The notes below the pieces were generated by a model. The model searched no databases. It was not told the origin of the DNA and worked only from the letters and a program-made list of their open reading frames with translations. Shown in pieces: positions 52,758 through 60,646 of a DNA stretch of 64,000 bases. Source of the DNA: Sphaerisporangium sp040649355 (GTDB lineage Bacteria; Actinomycetota; Actinomycetes; Streptosporangiales; Streptosporangiaceae). A program made the position numbers and the translations under genes. How positions within the stretch are numbered: position 1 is the stretch's first letter; each line of letters begins with the position of its first letter. The DNA lies in the NCBI RefSeq assembly GCF_043197795.1, contig NZ_JBICTU010000015.1, positions 144,094 through 208,093 on the forward strand, read 5' to 3'.

Positions 52758-53611
52758 ATTTCCCGCATCACCTGCGCGATCAAGTTCCGAGTCGGATCCG
52801 GGCCAAGCGACAGAGCACGCAAGTGGTTGAAGAGCAGAACGTAAGCGTCTACTTCTGATGGATCCTCCAAATAGACGCTTCCCTGCCAATACTCAACGTA
52901 CACGGTGTCCGGATCGGCGGGTTTGGGAAAACTCAAGATCGTAAAACCGCCGTCCATCGCGGGATGAACACCGGCAGCAAAAGGCAGGACCTGGATCGTG
53001 AAGTGGTTCCTCTGAGAGAGATCGATCAGCCGTTGGAGCTGATCGCGCATCGTCTTGGGTTCCCCCACCGTACGGCGAATGACCGCCTCATTGATGATCA
53101 ACCATATCTTCGGCGGATGTTCCCGCTCCAGCACTCGCTCCTGGCGCTTCATCCGAATCGACAGTCGTCGCTCAAGTTCCTCGGTCGGCGGCAGTACGGG
53201 CGCGGACCGCATGACGGCTCTGGCGTACTCCTCGGTCTGTAGCAGTCCGGGCACGAACTCTGGTTGGTACTCCTGAAAGGTGGAAGCCTCCTCTTCCAGG
53301 CCTACGTAGCTCTGCGCCCACTCCGGGATGGCCTCGGACACCTTGTACCACCACCCACGCTTCCGCGCATCGCGCGCGAGTTGCGTGAGCGCGTCCCGAC
53401 GCTCGTCGGCTACTCCATAGAGTTCGAGCATCAAGGCCACGAGGCCCACCGTGGCGGCACTCGTGGCCGATTCGATCCGAGTGATCGTGACAGGTGAGCA
53501 GCCTGCGTGCTCGGCTACCTGATCTCTCGTCAGCCCTGCTTCCTTGCGGAGGCGTGCGAGTTCCGCAGCGAGACGACGTCTGCGTACCGAAGGGCTTCGC
53601 TGTGCGCTCAT
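52754..53611 (-). CDS. XRE-family regulator with DUF5753 domain
   Basis: A 285-residue regulator. The HTH is ELARLRKEAGLTRDQVAEHAGCSPVTITRIESATS and the DUF5753 domain follows (SEAIPEWAQSYVGLEEEASTFQEYQPEFVPGLLQTEEYARAVM). This is the WhiJ/Scr1-like family, paired with the DUF397 gene downstream. I chose ATG 53611, which has GGAGAGGAA ahead; the longer frame to 53716 lacks support. Confidence 0.9.
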   Translation of the reverse strand: MSAQRSPSVRRRRLAAELARLRKEAGLTRDQVAEHAGCSPVTITRIESATSAATVGLVALMLELYGVADERRDALTQLARDARKRGWWYKVSEAIPEWAQSYVGLEEEASTFQEYQPEFVPGLLQTEEYARAVMRSAPVLPPTEELERRLSIRMKRQERVLEREHPPKIWLIINEAVIRRTVGEPKTMRDQLQRLIDLSQRNHFTIQVLPFAAGVHPAMDGGFTILSFPKPADPDTVYVEYWQGSVYLEDPSEVDAYVLLFNHLRALSLGPDPTRNLIAQVMREI

Positions 53612-53805
53612 GACGTTCCTCTCCGTGATGGCCATCGCAGTATGTCGAATCGATCTTCGTTCATCAATCTGCACTTTGTTCATCCTGATATCTGTTGCCG
53701 AAGGCGCATCGGTCATGCAAACTGAGCACCCAGCGTGACCGTTCGGTCATGGATTGCTACGGCGCCATGGTCGTCGGCCTCATCGGCGGAAGGGGTGAAG
53801 GGATC

Positions 53806-54012
53806 ATGAATGCGCGCGATGCCCTATGGCAGGTACACCTCGTCGAACTGGCTTCGGAGTTGAACGACCTGGGGTTCGACTCCGTCGTTCGGCTTCCTCC
53901 CGGACGACGGGCGAGTTTGGAGATCTTCGTACCGCCGGGTCGGCCGAGGACCACTCGACAACGGCGGGACGCTACATCGGAGCCCACGCGGCCCCGACGG
54001 ACCCGGGCCTGA
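53806..54012 (+). CDS. Small protein preceding the anti-sigma-like gene
   Basis: A 68-residue protein starting at ATG 53806 with GAAGGG ahead (MNARDALWQVHLVELASELN, then FDSVVRLPPGRRASLEIFVP). It reads as helix plus beta strands with a basic tail, and I do not know its family. Such small genes often precede RsbW-like genes in this group. It ends 38 bases before the next start. Confidence 0.5.
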   Translation: MNARDALWQVHLVELASELNDLGFDSVVRLPPGRRASLEIFVPPGRPRTTRQRRDATSEPTRPRRTRA

Positions 54013-54050
54013 GCGCGGGGGCTCTCCCGGCGTATCGCGGGGGTGGGCTG

Positions 54051-54458
54051 GTGAAGGCGCTCGGGCTGCTGGGGCGGGTCGACGTGCCCGCGCGGGTCAC
54101 CGCCGTCCAAAGGGCCCGGCGCTGCGTGCGGGAGCTGCTGGAAGGCACCGATCACCCGCAGACCGACGACGCGTTGCTGCTGGTCACCGAACTGGTCACC
54201 AACGCGGTGCGGTACTCCGACTCGGGACGCTGCCCGGCCGGGCGGGTCACCATCGCCGTGGCCGACCACGACGGGACGCTCCACATCGACGTGACCGACG
54301 CGGGCTCGTCGGAGAACCGGCCCACGCTGTGCCTGGAGACCTGTCCCGACAGCGGCGGCGGACGCGGCCTCTGGCTGCTCCAACAGGTGGCGACCACCTG
54401 GGGCTGGTACGAGACCGCCACCGGACGCGTGGTCTGGTTCCAGCTCGCCGGCAAGTGA
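54051..54458 (+). CDS. ATP-binding protein, RsbW-like
   Basis: A 135-residue HATPase_c protein with N box LLVTELVTNAVRYSDSG, G1 VTDAGSSENRP and G2 GGGRGLWLLQQVATTWGW. It should bind ATP and act as anti-sigma factor or serine kinase of the regulatory type. I chose the GTG at 54051 because it gives the usual family N-terminus (VKALGLLGRVDVPARV); the frame is open to 53826. It is the second such protein in the window, unrelated in detail to the one at 3802. Confidence 0.75.
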   Translation: MKALGLLGRVDVPARVTAVQRARRCVRELLEGTDHPQTDDALLLVTELVTNAVRYSDSGRCPAGRVTIAVADHDGTLHIDVTDAGSSENRPTLCLETCPDSGGGRGLWLLQQVATTWGWYETATGRVVWFQLAGK

Positions 54459-54718
54459 CGAATCTCCGCCCTCCGCGTCCAGGTCCCACCAGGACCGCTG
54501 TGGAGTGGATCGAGGCTCCCGCGAATCAGGGCGGGGCTTGTTCATTGCCAGGGATAGGTGTTTCAGCGCCCGTACATGCCGTGCCGTTGATCTTAATCCG
54601 ACTACGCACAGTTATCATCTACTACGAGGCGTGATGGTATGTCGGGATGCTCGATCTATCGGGCCGAGTGTTCGGGCTTCGCATGGCCTCTGTCATCCAC
54701 CTGAGCATTGGATCAAAG

Positions 54719-55246
54719 ATGCGTAAATCGTCCTACCTGATCGCCGCGACCGCCGGCCTCGGCCTTGTCGCGGCGACCGCTCTGCCCGCCATGGCCGTCG
54801 ACACCACGGTCACCTTCGCGATCACCACCGCCGGCCTCACGATCACCGCCCCGGGGTCGGTGAACATCGGCTCGGTGGCGGCCGGCGGCGCCACCATCTC
54901 GGGGCAGATCGGTCCCGTCACGGTGACCGACCTGCGCGCCACCCTGAACGGCTCCTGGACCGCGACCGTCAGCGGCACCGATTTCACCACCGGCGGGGCC
55001 ACCGGGCCCGAGACCATCCCGGTCATCAACGTCAGCTACTCCCCCGGGCCGGCCACCGCCACGACGGGCACGGGCACCTTCACGCCCGGTCCCGGCGGCA
55101 TCATCAACGTGCCGGAGATCGCGTTCACCGGAACCGCGCTCACGGGCAACAACAGCGCGACCTGGAATCCGACGCTCACCGTGACGATTCCGGCCGCGGC
55201 CGTCGGGGGCACGTACACCGGCACCGTCACCCACTCGGTCGCCTGA
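54719..55246 (+). CDS. Secreted WxL-like domain protein
   Basis: A 175-residue exported protein. The signal peptide is MRKSSYLIAATAGLGLVAAT through ALPAMA. The mature part is a Thr/Gly-rich beta domain with TVTDLRATLNGSWTATVSGTD, then NNSATWNPTLTVTIP and the end GGTYTGTVTHSVA. The last ~140 residues are clearly homologous to the C-terminal domain of the DUF3494 protein 1 kb away. The layout resembles WxL surface proteins of Firmicutes, although the C-terminal WTL is replaced by THSV. It is the first gene of a two-gene set with the DUF916-like gene. Confidence 0.65.
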   Translation: MRKSSYLIAATAGLGLVAATALPAMAVDTTVTFAITTAGLTITAPGSVNIGSVAAGGATISGQIGPVTVTDLRATLNGSWTATVSGTDFTTGGATGPETIPVINVSYSPGPATATTGTGTFTPGPGGIINVPEIAFTGTALTGNNSATWNPTLTVTIPAAAVGGTYTGTVTHSVA

Positions 55247-55264
55247 CCCGAGCCGACGACAATC

Positions 55265-56305
55265 GTGCCTCTTCGTCACCTCGCTTTGGGACTGCTGGCG
55301 GCCGGGGCGCTCGCCCCGGCCGCCGGCAAGCTCGCCGGACCCGCGCCGGGAGCGGCGGGATCGTCCGGAAAGAGCATCGGGATGCGCCTGGTCGACGCGC
55401 CCGTCGACGCGCGAGCCAACTCGCGGGCCTGGTGCTACATCATCGACCACCTCGCGCCGGGTTCGGTCATCCACCGGCGGGTCGAGGTGTCCAACGCGAC
55501 CGACTCGCCGAGGACTCTTTCGATCTACGCGGCGGCGGGGGCGATCCGTGGCAGCAAATTCGCGTTCGCTCCAGGTCGCACGCCCAACGACCTGTCCACG
55601 TGGACCACCACCGACCGGCCCGAGGTCGCCATGGCGCCGCATGCCCGCTCGATGGTCACGGCGACCATCGCGGTGCCGCGCGACGCCGCCCCCGGCGAGC
55701 GCTACGCGGTGATCTGGGCCGAGGCCGCCACGCCCCCGCCGCGCAGTGGAGGCGTCGCCGAGGTCAACCGCGTCGGCGTCCGGATCTACCTGTCCGTCGG
55801 ACAGGGCAACCCGCCGGCGTCCTCCTTCACCATCGACTCACTGACCGCCCAGCGGTCGGAGAACGGCCGGCAGATCGTCCTGGCGCAGGTGCGCAACACC
55901 GGAGGCCGCGCGCTCGACCTCGTCGGCGACCTGCGACTGTCCCACGGCCCCGCGAACCTGAGCGCGGGCCCGTTCAAGGTCTCGACGGGCACCACACTGG
56001 CTCCCGGCGACTCCGGGCCCGTCATGGCCGTCCTCAACGAGCAGGTGCCCGATGGTCCGTGGCGCGCCCGCGTCCGTCTCCAGAGCGGGCTGACGAAAGC
56101 TGGCGCCGAAGCGACCATCCGGTTCCCCGCCTCCGCGGGGATGGCGAGGGCGGTCAATGCGGAGCAGGACACGAGCCACCTGCCCATCGTGGTACTCGTC
56201 GGCGGCGGTGTCGTCCTGTGCGGGCTCGCGACGGCCACGGGCCTGCTCGTCCTGCGAAAGCGCCGTTCACGCAGGGAACTGAGTGCCGCCGGGAGCGACC
56301 TCTAG
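55265..56305 (+). CDS. DUF916/WxLIP-like membrane protein
   Basis: A 346-residue protein with an N-terminal signal peptide. An immunoglobulin-like domain follows (residues ~35-160; CYIIDHLAPGSVIHRRVEVSN, then RSMVTATIAVPRDAAPGERYAVIWAEA), then a second beta domain. A C-terminal membrane helix (LPIVVLVGGGVVLCGLATATG) and a short basic tail (KRRSRREL) complete it. This matches the WxLIP family (DUF916/DUF3324), which holds WxL proteins at the cell wall in Firmicutes. It follows the WxL-like gene after 18 bases. GTG start at 55265; the stop overlaps the opposing gene's stop. Confidence 0.7.
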   Translation: MPLRHLALGLLAAGALAPAAGKLAGPAPGAAGSSGKSIGMRLVDAPVDARANSRAWCYIIDHLAPGSVIHRRVEVSNATDSPRTLSIYAAAGAIRGSKFAFAPGRTPNDLSTWTTTDRPEVAMAPHARSMVTATIAVPRDAAPGERYAVIWAEAATPPPRSGGVAEVNRVGVRIYLSVGQGNPPASSFTIDSLTAQRSENGRQIVLAQVRNTGGRALDLVGDLRLSHGPANLSAGPFKVSTGTTLAPGDSGPVMAVLNEQVPDGPWRARVRLQSGLTKAGAEATIRFPASAGMARAVNAEQDTSHLPIVVLVGGGVVLCGLATATGLLVLRKRRSRRELSAAGSDL

Positions 56306-57510
56306 GCGACCGAGTGGGTGATGGTGCCGGTGTAGGTTCCCCCGACAACGGCGGAGGGCAGGGTCACGTTGATCGTCGGGTTCCAGGTGGCGGAGTTGTC
56401 ACCGGTGCCGCTGGAGACCGAGAAGGCGGTGAGGGGGGAGCCGAGGTCGCCCGGGGTTCCGGGGGTGAACGTCCCGCTGCCGGTCGTGCTCGTGGCCGAG
56501 CCCGGGTCATAGGTGACCGACCCCCTGGCGATGGTCTCGGGCGCGGTCGCACCGCCGGTCGTGAAGTCCGTCGAGCTCACGGTCGCGGTCCAGGCGGTAC
56601 TCGGGCCACCTCGCGCGTCGGTCACGGTGACCGCGCCGAGCGATCCCGACAGACTTCCTGCGCCGGCCGCCGCGGAACCCAGGTTCGCGGTCGCGGGCAC
56701 GCTGATGGACAGGGCGCCGTCGGCCTTGGTGATGGTGTCGGTGTCCAAGGTGACGGCGCCGTCGCGAGCCAAGGTACGGCCGTTCACCGTCACGCCGGTG
56801 GTCACAGTGATCGAGGTGAGCGCGAGGATGTCCCCTGCGAGAGTGGAGCCCGTCCCGAGCGTGGCCGAGCTTCCGACCTGCCAGAACACGTTGTAGGCCT
56901 GGGCCCCTCCGGTGAGGGTCACCGTACTGGCGGACGCGGTGATGAGAGTGGAGGCGGCTTGGAAGACGAAGACCGCGTCCGGGTTTCCCTGCGCGTCGAG
57001 GGTCAGGTTCCCCGTGATCTGGAAGGTCCCGGCGGCGGAGTCGTAGACGCCGGGCGTCAGAGTGGTCCCGCCGAGTTCTGTCGGCACGGTGGTGGCGGGG
57101 GTCCGGGAGGCGGCGTCGTCGTAGGCGGCGGTCAGGTCGGCCTGCGCCTGCGCGGCGGCGGCGTCGGCCGCGTGGATGGTTCCCGCCACCGTGCCGGGCG
57201 GGAAGCCGGTCACGGACGTACCCGGGCTCAGGCCGAGATCCCCGGTGACCGCACTGGAGCCGGTGTTGGTGACGGTGCTCCCGGCCAGGACCGCGAAGGC
57301 GCCGGCGGCCCCCAGGCTCACGCGCGGTTGCGGCGCGCGCGCACCGGCCTGGGTGGCGACGAGCACGGCCATCACGGGGACGAACGCGAGGACCGCTGAG
57401 AGGAACAACCGGGACGAGCCGGCGGCGGGAATCGACCCCGTCCCGTCCACCTGCGCCCACGCCGGTCGCGAAGCCCCGGCACGCCGCGGCACCGGCAGGA
57501 GATCCCTCAT
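56302..57510 (-). CDS. DUF3494 ice-binding-like protein with WxL-like C-terminus
   Basis: A 402-residue exported protein. The N-terminal hydrophobic segment (LSAVLAFVPVMAVLVATQAG) is followed by a DUF3494/ice-binding-type beta helix (residues ~70-265; LGAAGAFAVLAGSTVTNTG, VFQAASTLITAS, FWQVGSSATLGTGS). The last ~140 residues repeat the WxL-like domain seen at 54719 (TDARGGPSTAWTATVSSTDF, NSATWNPTINVTLPSAVVGG). DUF3494 proteins bind ice or act as adhesins. It is convergent with the DUF916-like gene, and the stops overlap in CTAG. ATG at 57510 preferred; 57570 possible. Confidence 0.7.
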   Translation of the reverse strand: MRDLLPVPRRAGASRPAWAQVDGTGSIPAAGSSRLFLSAVLAFVPVMAVLVATQAGARAPQPRVSLGAAGAFAVLAGSTVTNTGSSAVTGDLGLSPGTSVTGFPPGTVAGTIHAADAAAAQAQADLTAAYDDAASRTPATTVPTELGGTTLTPGVYDSAAGTFQITGNLTLDAQGNPDAVFVFQAASTLITASASTVTLTGGAQAYNVFWQVGSSATLGTGSTLAGDILALTSITVTTGVTVNGRTLARDGAVTLDTDTITKADGALSISVPATANLGSAAAGAGSLSGSLGAVTVTDARGGPSTAWTATVSSTDFTTGGATAPETIARGSVTYDPGSATSTTGSGTFTPGTPGDLGSPLTAFSVSSGTGDNSATWNPTINVTLPSAVVGGTYTGTITHSVA

Positions 57511-57820
57511 GAGCCCTTCATTCCTAGGCGGATTTGACGCGGGAGGAGCCCCGGCGATCGCGACCCTCACCCCCGTCCCTCGGCTTGTCGATCACCCTTG
57601 TTGTAACACCTGACCGGACCAACATGGGGACGACGTGCCGTCTGGACGCGAGACCTTCCATGATCACCAATGTCGGCCACGGCCCTTTCGCGGCGGCCGC
57701 GGTGGAGACCGGCGACCCGGACACCGCCACGTCTCCAGCCGGACTGGGGCTTGAAAAGTGATATCACTTTGCTATGATTTTGCCTATCGACGACAATCCC
57801 CCGACGGACGGTGGCAAGCG
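57511..57820. other. Divergent intergenic region with a palindromic promoter
   Basis: 310 bases between the DUF3494 gene (minus) and the SPFH gene (plus). The right side contains the SPFH promoter with its palindrome. The left part holds no coding frame or repeat I can support. Confidence 0.5.
57751..57778 (+). promoter_or_regulatory. SPFH-operon promoter with a palindromic operator
   Basis: TTGAAA (57751-57756), 16-base spacer and TATGAT (57773-57778) make a strong sigma-70 promoter. The perfect 16-base palindrome AAAGTGATATCACTTT (57755-57770) fills the spacer and overlaps the -35, so a bound protein would block RNA polymerase. The start codon is 42 bases after the -10. Confidence 0.8.
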
Positions 57821-58732
57821 ATGGAGAAGATCGACGAGGTGGCCGTGGAGATGCCGGCGCCGCAGGTGAGCGAGCGGCGTCCGCTCAGCGTGTCCGGCTG
57901 GCCCATGCTCGGCCTGGTCCTGCTCATGACGGTCGCGGGCGTCCTGGTGCTGAACCGGGCGAACGAGGGCGGTTCAGCCAATCTGGTGCCGGTGGGGATC
58001 GTCCTCCTGCTGGTGGCGGTCCTGCTGCTCAGCGGCATGATGGCGATCGCCCCCGGGGAGGCCAGGGTCGTGCAGCTCCTCGGCCGCTACCTCGGCACGG
58101 TGCGCACCGATGGGCTGCGCTGGGTGGTCCCGTTCACGCAGAAGCGGAAGATCTCGACCAGGATCCGCAACCACGAGACCGGCGTCGCCAAGGTCAACGA
58201 CGCCGACGGCAACCCGATCGAGATGGCGGCGGTCGTGGTGTGGCAGGTGGAGGACACCGCGAAGGCGGTCTTCGAGGTGGACGACTTCGTGGAGTTCGTC
58301 TCCATCCAGACGGAGACGGCCGTCCGCCACATCGCGGGCAGCTACCCGTACGACTCCCACGACACCGGCCAGCTCTCGCTCCGCGACAACGCCGACGAGA
58401 TCACCGGCAGGCTGTCGGCCGAGATCTCCGCGCGCGTCGCGTCGGCCGGGGTCAAGGTCATCGAGTCGCGGATCACCCGCCTGTCGTACGCCCCGGAGAT
58501 CGCCCAGGCCATGCTGCGGCGCCAGCAGGCCGGCGCGGTGGTCGCCGCCAGGCAGCAGATCGTGGAGGGGGCGGTGGGCATGGTCGAGGCGGCCCTGCAC
58601 CGGCTCGACGCGGCGGACGTCGTCGACCTCGACGACGAGCGGAAGGCGACCATGGTGAGCAACCTGCTCGTCGTGCTGTGCGGCGACAGGGATGTGCAGC
58701 CGGTCGTCAACACCGGCTCCCTGTACCAGTGA
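57821..58732 (+). CDS. SPFH/stomatin-family membrane protein
   Basis: A 303-residue protein with two N-terminal membrane segments (~residues 30-47 and 55-75; VPVGIVLLLVAVLLLSGMMAI). The SPFH domain follows (VVQLLGRYLGTVRTDGLRWVVPF, KISTRIRNHETGVAKVNDADG, then the DDFVEFVSIQTETAVRHIAG strand). SPFH proteins assemble into membrane microdomain scaffolds such as flotillin or HflK/C. It overlaps the next gene by 4 bases. ATG 57821 chosen as the first in-frame start after the promoter; the frame is open to 57758 inside the promoter. Confidence 0.85.
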   Translation: MEKIDEVAVEMPAPQVSERRPLSVSGWPMLGLVLLMTVAGVLVLNRANEGGSANLVPVGIVLLLVAVLLLSGMMAIAPGEARVVQLLGRYLGTVRTDGLRWVVPFTQKRKISTRIRNHETGVAKVNDADGNPIEMAAVVVWQVEDTAKAVFEVDDFVEFVSIQTETAVRHIAGSYPYDSHDTGQLSLRDNADEITGRLSAEISARVASAGVKVIESRITRLSYAPEIAQAMLRRQQAGAVVAARQQIVEGAVGMVEAALHRLDAADVVDLDDERKATMVSNLLVVLCGDRDVQPVVNTGSLYQ

Positions 58733-59004
58733 GCGAGCGGAAGAAGATCCTCCTGCGGCTCGACCCGGCCGTTCACGACGCGATAACCCGGTGGGCGGGG
58801 GACGAGCTCCGCAGCACGAACGCGCAGATCGAGTTCCTGCTCCGCCGGGCCCTCGCGAGCTCCGGCCGGCTCCCCGGCGACGTGGGGCGCATGCCCCGTC
58901 GTGGCCGCCCCCCGAAAGACGACGACAGCGCCGAAGCGGCGAGCGACGACCACATCGGCGCTGGACACACCGGTGGTGGACACACCGGTGAGGGAGAGGA
59001 GTGA
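58729..59004 (+). CDS. Ribbon-helix-helix (Arc-type) protein
   Basis: A 91-residue protein starting at GTG 58729, overlapping the SPFH stop (GTGA). The first 50 residues fit an Arc/MetJ-like ribbon-helix-helix: KILLRLDPAVHDAITRWA as strand and helix 1, then LRSTNAQIEFLLRRALA as helix 2. A basic RRGRPPKD segment and an acidic tail with Gly-His-Thr-Gly repeats follow. It could bind the palindrome in the operon's own promoter. The repeat-rich tail is unusual for the family. Confidence 0.7.
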   Translation: MSERKKILLRLDPAVHDAITRWAGDELRSTNAQIEFLLRRALASSGRLPGDVGRMPRRGRPPKDDDSAEAASDDHIGAGHTGGGHTGEGEE

Positions 59005-59007
59005 CCG

Positions 59008-59646
59008 GTGAACATACCCGAGTCCCTGCATGAGCGGGTCTACCTGCTCGCTTACGACACCGAGCGGGGGCGCACGGCCGAGCGCCGGCACCTCGGCTAC
59101 CTCCTGCGCGCGGGCGTCCTCGCCGAGCTGCTGATCCAGGGCCACCTCGCCGACGCGACCGGCGGACCGGTCGCCCGCACCCCGGCGGTGGCCGATCCCC
59201 TGCTCGACGGCGTGCTCCAGCAGATCGCCGGCTCGCGGCGGCGCACCTGGCAGCACTGGGTGAGCAAGGGCTCGGGCGCCACCGCGCGGGAGGTGCGCGA
59301 CCGGCTGGAGTCCGGCGGCTGGATCCGCGTGGAGCACGGCCGCTTCCTCGGCGTCTTCCCCACGGCCCGGGTGAGCGTTCGCGACACCCGCGTGGTGAGG
59401 CAACTGGTCGGTATGGCGTCCACGGCCCTGCGCGCCGGGCAGCCCGCGTCGCGGCTCGACCCGAGGGACGCCGCGCTCGCGGCCCTCGCGGCGGCGGTGA
59501 GGCTCCGTACCGTCCGGCCCCGGGCCCAGTGGCGCGCCCTCCGCAAGCGGAGCGACGAGCTGTCGGAGGTGGTGGCCCCGGTGCCGCAGGCCCTTCGCAA
59601 GGCCATCCAGACCGCCGAAGCGGCGGCGGCCGCCGCCGGCACCTGA
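59008..59646 (+). CDS. GPP34/Golgi phosphoprotein 3-like protein
   Basis: A 212-residue GPP34-family protein, mostly helical (LAYDTERGRTAERRHLGYLLRAGVLAEL, TWQHWVSKGSGATAREVRDRL). Eukaryotic GOLPH3 binds PI4P at the Golgi membrane; bacterial members are frequent in Streptomyces and related genera and probably bind membranes or act in the cell envelope. GTG start at 59008, three bases after the RHH stop, so it belongs to the SPFH operon. Confidence 0.82.
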   Translation: MNIPESLHERVYLLAYDTERGRTAERRHLGYLLRAGVLAELLIQGHLADATGGPVARTPAVADPLLDGVLQQIAGSRRRTWQHWVSKGSGATAREVRDRLESGGWIRVEHGRFLGVFPTARVSVRDTRVVRQLVGMASTALRAGQPASRLDPRDAALAALAAAVRLRTVRPRAQWRALRKRSDELSEVVAPVPQALRKAIQTAEAAAAAAGT

Positions 59647-59760
59647 CCGGCCGATCCGAACGAACCAGAGGCCGTCTCCGCCGGTTGCCGTGACCCCGCT
59701 ACGAGCGGGGCGGGTATGGGACGGCGTAGCCGGCGCCGGTCCGCCCGAGCCCCAGCACTG

Positions 59761-60585
59761 CTACGGGCGGGGCGGATACGGGGGCTCGGGAGGGAACGGC
59801 GGCATCGGGGGGCCGCCCCGGCGGGTGTCTCTGCGGGCCTGGCGGCGCTGCTCGCGCCACTCGTGACGCTGCTCGCGCATCGCGTCATGGTAGGCCCGGT
59901 GAAGCTCGTGACGCTGCGCGTGGAGGGCACGCAGCTCCTCGCGGACCAGCTCCCGCCGCTCCCCCGCCCACTCGTTCCAGGCGGCCCGCACCCGGTTGAT
60001 GGGCTTGGCGCGGGAGTCGCCGATGACCTTGACGTCGCCCATCAGGACGTACGCACGGACCCGGATCACCGGGACGTTCTGCCCGGGAGGCGCCTCCAGG
60101 ACGTTGACCTTCTTGTCCCCCATGATGGCGACGCCGCTCAGGTCGACGTCCACGCCGTCCGGGACGATGATCTTCACGCTCCCCATCATCACCGTGGCGA
60201 CGATGTCGACCTCATTGGAGCGCACCTCCGCCTCGCGCAGGTCGATCGTCACGTCGCCCATCACCGCGACCGCGCCGATCTCCTGGTCGACCCGCCACTT
60301 GCCGCGCCGCTTGGTGTCGCCCATGACCGCGACGTACCAGCGCCTGGCCACGCCGGGGCGGGGGGACGCGGGGGCGCTCGCGGGGAACGGCCGGGCGTCG
60401 GCGGCCCCCGGCAGGTCGGCCGTGAGCTGGGCCAGCTCGGCGTGGCTGGTGGCGAGGTAGGCGGCCTCGGTGCGCTCGGTCAGCTCCGACAGCGTCAGAC
60501 GTCCTTCGACGGACGCTTCCCTGAGCCGCTCCACCACGGCCTCGCGCTCGGCGTCCGAGGCGCGCATACCACCCGGATCGTTCAT
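59761..60585 (-). CDS. DUF1707 and LiaF-like domain protein
   Basis: A 274-residue protein. DUF1707 comes first (MRASDAEREAVVERLREASVEGRLTLSELTERTEAAYLA), then a LiaF/YvqF-like beta domain (VMGDTKRRGKW, VTIDLREAEVRSNEVDIVATVMMGSVKIIVPDGVDVDL). A highly charged helix with Arg, Glu and Gln follows, and the tail is Pro-rich. DUF1707 is an actinobacterial short domain often on envelope or stress proteins. No partner gene is adjacent; it is convergent with the GPP34 gene. Confidence 0.8.
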   Translation of the reverse strand: MNDPGGMRASDAEREAVVERLREASVEGRLTLSELTERTEAAYLATSHAELAQLTADLPGAADARPFPASAPASPRPGVARRWYVAVMGDTKRRGKWRVDQEIGAVAVMGDVTIDLREAEVRSNEVDIVATVMMGSVKIIVPDGVDVDLSGVAIMGDKKVNVLEAPPGQNVPVIRVRAYVLMGDVKVIGDSRAKPINRVRAAWNEWAGERRELVREELRALHAQRHELHRAYHDAMREQRHEWREQRRQARRDTRRGGPPMPPFPPEPPYPPRP

Positions 60586-60646
60586 GCCAACGAATCTAGC
60601 GCGATGTCCCCGCCAGTCCGATCCTCCGAAAGGAGGAATCCCGCCG

